DNA of 17,265 bases, from contig DJWN01000092.1 of assembly GCA_002440975.1 (NCBI GenBank), forward strand, positions 1-17,265. Direction: 5' to 3'. Shown here piece after piece: positions 7,740-14,023 of the stretch (position 1 is the first letter of the stretch; every line of letters starts with the position of its first letter). The notes beneath the pieces were generated by a model. The model had not been told where the DNA came from. It saw only the letters and a program-made list of their open reading frames with translations, and did not search any database. A program made the position numbers and the translations under genes. This DNA comes from Bacteroidales bacterium UBA6229 (GTDB taxonomy: Bacteria > Bacteroidota > Bacteroidia > Bacteroidales > F082).

Positions 7740-9221
7740 TTAAGGCCAATTTGGATTTTGCGTTAAAACGCCTTGTGAAATATCTATTTCGTTTTGAGGA
7801 ATAGGCAGAAGTTCATGTTTGCCACTTACAAATCCGCGAGGACCCATGAACTGCGGTGCATAGCCAGTGCGAACCAAATCCCAGAAACGATGTCCTTCGA
7901 GAGCCAGTTCGTGGCGACGTTCATTAAGGATGATTTCTCGCAGGACAGTTTGATTTGTTTCATTGATATCAGGTAGAATATCAGGATTCCCATGACGAGC
8001 TCTGGCTCTTACCCTATTGAGGTGGATGAGTGCTTCGCCTGATTTGCCATTTTCATTCAACGCCTCGGCGGCCATAAGCAAAACATCAGCAAAGCGAATC
8101 AATCTGCGGTTATGGCCAAATTGCGAATCGGTGCTTGTGCCCGGAATCCAAACTTTCTGATTGTAACATTCTATTTCGATCAGGTTGCCATCTTCATCAT
8201 AGGTCTCGTCCGGTGTAGTTCCGTCGCCTTGAATCAAAATGCCGTCAATTTCTTCTCCAAGGTCGATTATGGTAAGGTCTTTTCGGGGATCGCCTTCTTC
8301 AAAAGAGTATCTTAGTTCAAGTGTTGGACGGTTAAAACCCCAGCCTCTGTTGGGTGTTCCCCGAACGCCCTGTGTGTTGGCATACTGATCGCCAAGTGTG
8401 GATTCGTTTTCCATAGCACCGATTTCAAAAACAGATTCTATGCCATGCTCGCCATTTTTGCCATTGGCATCTGCAAAATTGGGTTCCAGATCGTATTGTC
8501 CTGATTGGATGACTTCTAAAGCATATTTTTCTGCATTCACAAAGTCTTTCCTAAAGAGGTACATTTTTGCCAAAAGAGCTTTTGCGGCTCCTGTAGTGGC
8601 TCTTCCAAAATTATTTGTGCCATAGGTACCTTTGGATGGGAGATTTTCAACAGCAAAAAGCAGGTCTTCTTCTACCAGGCTGTAAACATCATCTGCTGTG
8701 GCTCTTGGTATTTTTAGCTCTGGATCGGTTGTGGTAACGATGGGAACTCCACCCCAAGCCCTTACAAGATCAAAGTAATAAAGTCCACGCAAAAAGCGTG
8801 CTTCAGCAATATAGCGTGTTTGCAGCTGTTCGTCCATATTGATTTCAGCTACTTTCTCGATAACCACATTGGCGCGTTTGATACCTTGATAAAGTGCTGC
8901 CCACCAACGATCTAAACCGTCTTGTGTGGTTGTGATACTGAAGGTGTTATAAGGCCCAACAGTGTTCAACGCATCATTGGGATTACTTCCTTTGAGGGCG
9001 TCATCCGACATAATATCCAAAATCGGGAAGCCGCCAGAATGATAATGCCAGCTTCGGAGGGTAGTATAAACGGCATTTGTTGCCAATAGTGCATCAGAAG
9101 CCGTTGTTGGAAATGCTTCTTGTGTTAGCTCGCCCTGTGGGTTCACATCCAGGAATTTTTCGCAGGAACTAAAGCCTAACAATGTGATGATCAGTATGAT
9201 TATTAATGAATTACTTTTCAT
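7740..9221 (-). CDS. SusD/RagB-family outer-membrane glycan-binding lipoprotein
   Basis: 493 residues. The lipoprotein signal ends in FSSC (Cys20), followed by EKFLDVNPQGELT, the standard opening of SusD-family proteins. The helical TPR-like N-terminal part includes the diagnostic IAEARFLRGLYYFDLVRAWGGVPIV region (139-162). The C-terminal SusD_RagB part includes RLIRFADVLLMAAEALNE (373-390), LNRVRARA (401-408) and EIILNERRHELALEGHRFWDLVRTG (429-453). It ends with LLPIPQNEID and NPNWP, as is usual. SusD proteins form the surface lid of the SusC transporter and bind the oligosaccharide before import. The gene starts 12 bp after the susC stop, as in nearly all PULs. It is full length with no anomalies. 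The ligand is not readable from sequence; a beta-glucan is inferred from the enzymes. Confidence 0.97.
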   Translation of the reverse strand: MKSNSLIIILIITLLGFSSCEKFLDVNPQGELTQEAFPTTASDALLATNAVYTTLRSWHYHSGGFPILDIMSDDALKGSNPNDALNTVGPYNTFSITTTQDGLDRWWAALYQGIKRANVVIEKVAEINMDEQLQTRYIAEARFLRGLYYFDLVRAWGGVPIVTTTDPELKIPRATADDVYSLVEEDLLFAVENLPSKGTYGTNNFGRATTGAAKALLAKMYLFRKDFVNAEKYALEVIQSGQYDLEPNFADANGKNGEHGIESVFEIGAMENESTLGDQYANTQGVRGTPNRGWGFNRPTLELRYSFEEGDPRKDLTIIDLGEEIDGILIQGDGTTPDETYDEDGNLIEIECYNQKVWIPGTSTDSQFGHNRRLIRFADVLLMAAEALNENGKSGEALIHLNRVRARARHGNPDILPDINETNQTVLREIILNERRHELALEGHRFWDLVRTGYAPQFMGPRGFVSGKHELLPIPQNEIDISQGVLTQNPNWP

Positions 9222-9233
9222 GAGTTGGATCTT

Positions 9234-12200
9234 TTAAAATGAAACATTAATACCAAATGCATAAACAGCCGAAATGGGATAAATCCCGTTGTCGATGTTG
9301 TTTGAAAGCACATCGTAACTGCCTATTTCAGGAGAATAACCGGTATATTTTGTGAGCGTTAAAACATTGGCGGCTTTCACATAAAGCCGGATATTTGAGA
9401 TAGCAAGCCGTTGCGAAATTCTTTCCGGTAGGGTATATCCCAAAATCACATTTCTTAGACGGATAAAGGAACCATCGAAGATAAATTTGTCTGAGGGAGT
9501 ATAGTTATATCCACCAAAGGAAGGCCTTGGTTCTTGGTTGCTGGTGCCGGCGCCTGTCCATCGATCCCAAACGCGTGCTTCAAAATTATAGGGATCAGGT
9601 CGCACTACATCTTTGCCATTGAAAATTTTATTGCCGGTTTGGCCTTGAATATCAAGTGAAAAATCGAAATTTTTATAAGCCAGATTTATATTAAGACCAA
9701 AAATGAAATCCGGCACTGGAGAACCTATATAAGTACGGTCATTTCCGTCGAGGCGGCCATCGTCATTAATATCAACAAAGCGCAAATCACCCACACCAGC
9801 TTGTGACATATGCGGATAGGCATCGAGCTCGGCCTGAGTTTGGAAGACACCATCGGTTACATAACCATAAAATGCACCCACAGGTTTGCCAACGCTGGTA
9901 AGGGTTACAGGAATACCATTCCCCAAATATCCGCTTACAAGTACAGAATCTACGCCGCTATTTCCTCCAATATTGAGTACTTCATTATGGATTGTAGTTC
10001 CCAGAAGCCCAATGCTATAGCTTAAATCTCCGATTTTTTCGCGCCATTGCAGGTTGAACTCAAAACCGCGGTTTAACACGGAGGCTGCATTGTATCTCAC
10101 CCTTACGCCCTGGCCGTTGCCCAGATGTCCGGGAGTAGATAATTCAACTAAAATATCATCTGTTTGCCGGTTGTAATAGTCAAATTCGCCGGTAAGCCGG
10201 TTGTTAAAAAAGCCGACTTCAAGTCCGATATCTGTTTGGGAGGTCGTTTCCCATTTCAGGTCAGGATTTCCTGTTTTGATGTATGTGGCTGCCGGAAATG
10301 GTGCATCCGGATTGCCAAAAATGGCAAAAAGGTCAGATTGAACACGTGCAAAGCGGTCGAAATAGCTGATCTTGTCATTACCAATCTTGCCCCAGCTGGC
10401 ACGTACTTTCAGGTTGGAAAGTTGCCCCATATCTTGCATGAAATCTTCGTTGATCAAATTCCAACCCAGCGCAAATGAGGGAAAATTACCATAGCGGTTT
10501 TCGGTGCTGAATTTGGATGATCCGTCACGCCGGAATGTTACCGTGGCAATATACCTGTTGTCGTAAGTATAGTTGGCACGGAAAAGATACGATATCATAT
10601 TGTAGTATTGATTGGCATCCACACCATTGAAAATACTTTGTAACATATTGATATTGTTGCTTTCATCAATTACATATGGTGGTTCGATATACCAAAAATC
10701 TTCGCCATCCCGAATGAGATTTTGTCCGGAAATGCCGAGAGATTCCGAGCGGATTTTTTGCATAGTGTAACCCGCAACTGCATTGATAGCGTGTTCGTTA
10801 AATTGCTTGTTGTAAGTAAGGGTATTTTCCCATAGCCAACTGAAATTATCGCTTGAGCTCTTAGCCAAATCGCTGAAAAGATTTTGCTGCTGCGATGCCG
10901 TGCCGTCAGGATTATAAATGGTATAGGCTGGTGTGAAACGCTTTGCTTTGTTAAAGGAGGCGTCAATGCCATAGCTTGAACGGAATACGAAATCTTTTGC
11001 AATTGTTGCTTCTGCAAAAAGATTTCCAACACCTCTGACCCCTGAGCGATAATCGTTGGAATAAGCCAGATCGGCCAGCGGATTTCCAACATTGTAAACC
11101 ACACCAAAACTTCCGTCATCATAATAGGGTTCCAAAACAGGTTGTGCCCTGTAAACCTGATAGGTTACGTTTGGTGCGTTACGCTGCTTAAAAGGTGTGA
11201 TGGTAAAATTATTCCCAATTTTAACACGGTCATTTACATTATAGGAATTATTGAGTTTAATACTCAAACGCTGATAAAAACTTTGGGGAATAATCCCATC
11301 TTGATTGTATGCTCCTAAACCAATGTAATAATTTGATTTTTCGGTTGCTCCTGAAATAGAGAGCTGAATATTTTGCATAGGCGCAGTGCGAAAAATAAGA
11401 TCTTGCCAATCAGTATTTGGCACAGCATCTACATTGTTGTAAGAGCCTGGCCTGATTTCATTGGAGATAATTGCAAACTGTCTGCCATCAAGCAGGTCGA
11501 TTTTTTCTGCAAGCTGCTGAATGCCATATTCGGCACTGAAATTAAATTGGGTCTTTGTTTGTTGTTGTTCAGCGGTTTTTGTTTGAACTAAAATAACGCC
11601 ATTGGCTCCCCTTGAACCGTAAATTGCTGTGGCAGAAGCGTCTTTGAGTACTTCCATCGAAAGGATATCTGCTGAATTGAGGAAAGAAATATCATCCAGA
11701 ATCATGCCGTCAACCACATAAATAGGTGAGGAGTTGTTGATTGTACCAATTCCGCGAACGCGCACTGTAACACCTGAACCTGGAGCACCAGAGTTGCTGC
11801 TAACTTGCACACCAGTTACTTTTCCCTGCAGGGATTGTTCGGGGTTGATGCTGGTGATTTTACTTATTTCTTCTGATTTGATGGAGCTAACAGCACCTGT
11901 AAGGTCACTTTTTCTTACTGTTCCGTATCCGATTACTACAATTTCATCGAGTAATTCGCTGCTTACTATTAATTCGACATTGATGGCATTTCTACCGCCT
12001 ACTTCAATTTCTGAAGTTTCGTAACCAGTATAAGAAAATTGAAGCACTTTTTCATCAGCCTGAAGCTCAATCGTGTAATTGCCATCGAGGTCTGTAATCA
12101 CTCCTTTAGTGGTTCCTTTCACAACAATATTTACCCCGGGAAGCGTTTCTTTGGTGTCGCTACCCGTTACTACACCAGTCACGATTTGTTGTGCAAACAG

Positions 12201-12269
12201 ATTCGTACCTATAAATAGCAACCCAATGCTAAATAGGACAGGTTTCAATAAGCGTAGATATTTATTCAT
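9234..12269 (-). CDS. SusC/RagA-family TonB-linked outer-membrane transporter
   Basis: 1011 residues, within the family range. A Sec signal peptide covers 1-26 (NLFA before QQ). A carboxypeptidase-regulatory-like domain spans about 29-102 (VTGVVTGSDTKETLPGVNIVVKG, DGNYTIEL), followed by the DEIVVIGYG segment (108-116) seen in SusC proteins and the plug domain (about 118-232: SLQGKVTGVQV, RGIGTINNSSPIYVVDG, LKDASATAIYGSRGANGVI). The rest is the 22-stranded barrel, ending in YAFGINVSF with a terminal phenylalanine. With SusD it imports oligosaccharides using TonB energy. It starts 18 bp after the compact GH144 gene, so it is the second gene of the operon rather than the first. No extra N-terminal STN domain is present, so it is not an anti-sigma-coupled (transducer) type. 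This agrees with control by the separate membrane-spanning regulator. Confidence 0.97.
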   Translation of the reverse strand: MNKYLRLLKPVLFSIGLLFIGTNLFAQQIVTGVVTGSDTKETLPGVNIVVKGTTKGVITDLDGNYTIELQADEKVLQFSYTGYETSEIEVGGRNAINVELIVSSELLDEIVVIGYGTVRKSDLTGAVSSIKSEEISKITSINPEQSLQGKVTGVQVSSNSGAPGSGVTVRVRGIGTINNSSPIYVVDGMILDDISFLNSADILSMEVLKDASATAIYGSRGANGVILVQTKTAEQQQTKTQFNFSAEYGIQQLAEKIDLLDGRQFAIISNEIRPGSYNNVDAVPNTDWQDLIFRTAPMQNIQLSISGATEKSNYYIGLGAYNQDGIIPQSFYQRLSIKLNNSYNVNDRVKIGNNFTITPFKQRNAPNVTYQVYRAQPVLEPYYDDGSFGVVYNVGNPLADLAYSNDYRSGVRGVGNLFAEATIAKDFVFRSSYGIDASFNKAKRFTPAYTIYNPDGTASQQQNLFSDLAKSSSDNFSWLWENTLTYNKQFNEHAINAVAGYTMQKIRSESLGISGQNLIRDGEDFWYIEPPYVIDESNNINMLQSIFNGVDANQYYNMISYLFRANYTYDNRYIATVTFRRDGSSKFSTENRYGNFPSFALGWNLINEDFMQDMGQLSNLKVRASWGKIGNDKISYFDRFARVQSDLFAIFGNPDAPFPAATYIKTGNPDLKWETTSQTDIGLEVGFFNNRLTGEFDYYNRQTDDILVELSTPGHLGNGQGVRVRYNAASVLNRGFEFNLQWREKIGDLSYSIGLLGTTIHNEVLNIGGNSGVDSVLVSGYLGNGIPVTLTSVGKPVGAFYGYVTDGVFQTQAELDAYPHMSQAGVGDLRFVDINDDGRLDGNDRTYIGSPVPDFIFGLNINLAYKNFDFSLDIQGQTGNKIFNGKDVVRPDPYNFEARVWDRWTGAGTSNQEPRPSFGGYNYTPSDKFIFDGSFIRLRNVILGYTLPERISQRLAISNIRLYVKAANVLTLTKYTGYSPEIGSYDVLSNNIDNGIYPISAVYAFGINVSF

Positions 12270-12287
12270 AAGTTTGATTATAAGTTG

Positions 12288-13730
12288 TCAAGGTTGTTTA
12301 ATTTCGTCGAGCCATCCGCCATTAAAACCTGCTTTTTGCAGGCCTTTGATGATGTAGGGATTTTTCTTTAAAATGTTCCAGATCAATTCGCTTTGATGGT
12401 TTTCAAGTTGAAGCAAGAGTGCTCCCTGATCAATTCCAATATAATCAGGTGCAAACCATCCTGTTACACTTACGCTTAGATTGAAAGCATCAGCAAAACC
12501 ATATTTGCGGTAGATTTCATTTCCGAATTTTTGATACATTTCGAATAGTGCGTCTGTTGCTTCCTGCGGTGCAAAGGGGATCGAGCCTCCAGCTGCCGTG
12601 GGAGCAATAGTGCCATCGTCCTGATTGTAATCTACAGCTACTCCTCTGGCATTGTATGATTTGAAATCGACACTGTCGGTATTCCATTTTTTCCAGCCTA
12701 GTCCTGGACCATCACTGGCTGTAAGTCCCCAGATATTTTCACTGTATCCATTAAAGTTCAATGGATTACGAATGCAGTAGGCGCGATTACTTAAGGTAGC
12801 ACGACGACTGTTTTCGAAATAATCAATATTTTTCTCTCGCATATAATCATCCTGTATCCCCCTAAAATCAATGAATGCGTGTGAATATTGATGGCCAAAC
12901 AGTGGACCAAAGTTAACATGCTCATAGCCTTCAAAGTTTTCCCACAAATAAGTTGAGGTCCAAACATCCCATGAATTTTCCGAAAGGGGATAAGTTGGAG
13001 ATCCCATAGCCATAATGAGCAAAATCATGGCTTCGTTATAACCTTTCCACTTGGCTTCAATAAAGCCAGATTCAGGTTTCCAACCCATACTCATTGTGGT
13101 TTTATTGTCCATCATCCATTCCCAGTTTACATTTCGGAACAGCTCATCCGAAAGCTTCCTGATTTGTTGCTCGGTGGGTTCATTTTCATCAAAATAACTC
13201 ATCACGGTTAGAATGCCAGCCATTAAAAGCCCTGTGTCGATGGATGACAATTCAACATCTTTGTACCGTGTTCCACTTCCGTAATTCAAAAAATGATAGT
13301 AAAATCCGTGATGCCCACTGAATCCTTCTTTTTCAGCACCTTGAGGAGCATTTATTAACCATTGAAGTGTGTTTAGTACTCTTTTGGCAGCAAGGCTTCT
13401 GCTGATATATCCATTTTCAACACCTATTATGTAAGCAGGAAGTGCAAAACCGGTAGCGGCAATGCTGGTAAAATGTTTCGTAGGATAGCGATCGTCTGAT
13501 TGCCAGGTTGCAGAATCAACAACCTGCCAGAAATAATTGAAAGTGCGCAATTTAAGATCAGCTAGAAAGGCTTCTTTTGTTAAGCTGAATTCAGGTTTGG
13601 GCGCGTTTGAACTATTTGAAGATCCAGTAAAGTTGCATGAACTGTTCACTAGAAAAATACCAGCCAATAGCGTGATGGCTAATGCTAATTGTGAACATCC
13701 TTTAATTTTCTCTTTAAAATTGTTTCGCAC
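12288..13730 (-). CDS. Compact glucoamylase-like/GH144 family lipoprotein (probable periplasmic glucan hydrolase)
   Basis: 480 residues from a GTG start at 13730. That start gives a clean lipoprotein signal (MRNNFKEKIKG, then LALAITLLAGIFLV, then NSSC with Cys32). The open frame extends upstream to a TTG at 13769, which would add 13 residues that do not fit a signal peptide; no in-frame ATG is available. The residues after the cysteine (NFTGSSNSS) lack an acidic cluster, suggesting a periplasmic protein. The catalytic domain fills about 52-475. It shares with the downstream Ig-GH144 protein the motifs DVELSSIDTGLLMAGIL (158-174), KGYNEA with Glu233, NIWGLTASDGP, DDGTIAPTAAGGSIPFAP and IDQGALLLQLENHQSELIW. 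Inference: it processes imported beta-1,2-gluco-oligosaccharides, perhaps as a sophorohydrolase like BDI_3064. It is the promoter-proximal gene of the PUL, 18 bp before susC. The family call is strong; the exact linkage is unproven. Confidence 0.87.
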   Translation of the reverse strand: MRNNFKEKIKGCSQLALAITLLAGIFLVNSSCNFTGSSNSSNAPKPEFSLTKEAFLADLKLRTFNYFWQVVDSATWQSDDRYPTKHFTSIAATGFALPAYIIGVENGYISRSLAAKRVLNTLQWLINAPQGAEKEGFSGHHGFYYHFLNYGSGTRYKDVELSSIDTGLLMAGILTVMSYFDENEPTEQQIRKLSDELFRNVNWEWMMDNKTTMSMGWKPESGFIEAKWKGYNEAMILLIMAMGSPTYPLSENSWDVWTSTYLWENFEGYEHVNFGPLFGHQYSHAFIDFRGIQDDYMREKNIDYFENSRRATLSNRAYCIRNPLNFNGYSENIWGLTASDGPGLGWKKWNTDSVDFKSYNARGVAVDYNQDDGTIAPTAAGGSIPFAPQEATDALFEMYQKFGNEIYRKYGFADAFNLSVSVTGWFAPDYIGIDQGALLLQLENHQSELIWNILKKNPYIIKGLQKAGFNGGWLDEIKQP

Positions 13731-13764
13731 TGCGCTTAAATTTTTTGCTAAAGTTACAACGAAG

Positions 13765-13778
13765 CGCAAACGATTGCG
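13765..13778. promoter_or_regulatory. Short palindrome CGCAA-ACGA-TTGCG upstream of the first PUL gene
   Basis: Five-bp perfect arms with a 4-bp centre, GC-richer than its surroundings, 35 bp upstream of the GTG start. It could be an operator or a small leader hairpin. Arms this short can arise by chance. Confidence 0.25.
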
Positions 13779-13823
13779 AGGAATTTACATCAACTTGACT
13801 ACTTCGGCATAAATTTGTTTGAT

Positions 13824-13843
13824 TTTATTACCCCTTTATTACC
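13824..13843. promoter_or_regulatory. Direct repeat TTTATTACC x2, 11-bp period
   Basis: TTTATTACC occurs at 13824-13832 and 13835-13843, one helical turn apart (GGTAATAAA on the transcribed-direction strand). It lies about 95-113 bp upstream of the first PUL gene start, a reasonable place for an activator site. Confidence 0.4.
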
Positions 13844-13874
13844 TCATCATAGTACATGAAAAGTTTATAAATAG

Positions 13875-13912
13875 TTGTAAAACAGATTATAATAATCGAA
13901 TAAATTTTACAA
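13875..13912. promoter_or_regulatory. Inverted repeat TTGTAAAA-N22-TTTTACAA
   Basis: Perfect 8-bp arms at 13875-13882 and 13905-13912 with a 22-bp AT-rich spacer. The arms are 30 bp apart centre to centre, so they lie close to the same face of the helix. It could bind a dimer or looped regulator, or form a weak hairpin after the regulator gene. AT-richness makes a chance match possible. Confidence 0.3.
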
Positions 13913-13956
13913 TATTTTTAAAACTCTGGTATGATATCTTGAACAAAACTGGATGA

Positions 13957-13990
13957 TAATGCTTAAAAGTTCTTGTTTTAATGCTTAAAA
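13957..13990. promoter_or_regulatory. 12-bp direct repeat TAATGCTTAAAA x2, 22-bp period
   Basis: Identical copies at 13957-13968 and 13979-13990. The 22-bp period equals two helical turns, which places both copies on one face of the DNA as expected for cooperative binding of a dimeric HTH regulator. It lies just after the regulator gene stop and about 230-260 bp upstream of the PUL's first start codon. Confidence 0.45.
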
Positions 13991-14023
13991 TTGAGGTTTG
14001 AGGAATGTATTAGAGGCAATTTT

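Larger units (their letters stand above)
13731..14023. other. Regulator-PUL intergenic region with probable operon promoter and operators
   Basis: About 290 bp of AT-rich DNA without a supportable gene, between the regulator stop and the first PUL gene. It should hold the PUL promoter (reading leftward) and the end of the regulator transcript. I found no clean Bacteroidota promoter consensus (TTTG, about 19 bp, TAnnTTTG); the nearest -7-like match on the minus strand is TAACTTTA (13749-13756) without a well-placed -33 box. Four ordered repeats are listed separately. Confidence 0.6.

Noticed and set aside
10670..11122. 150-codon open frame on the minus strand
   Set aside because: It lies inside the SusC barrel coding region in another frame on the same strand; SusC is intact here and the alternative translation resembles no family.
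13749..13756. TAACTTTA as the -7 element of the PUL promoter
   Set aside because: It matches TAnnTTTG in 7 of 8 positions, but the nearest upstream TTTG is only 10 bp away and nothing suitable lies at about 19-21 bp.
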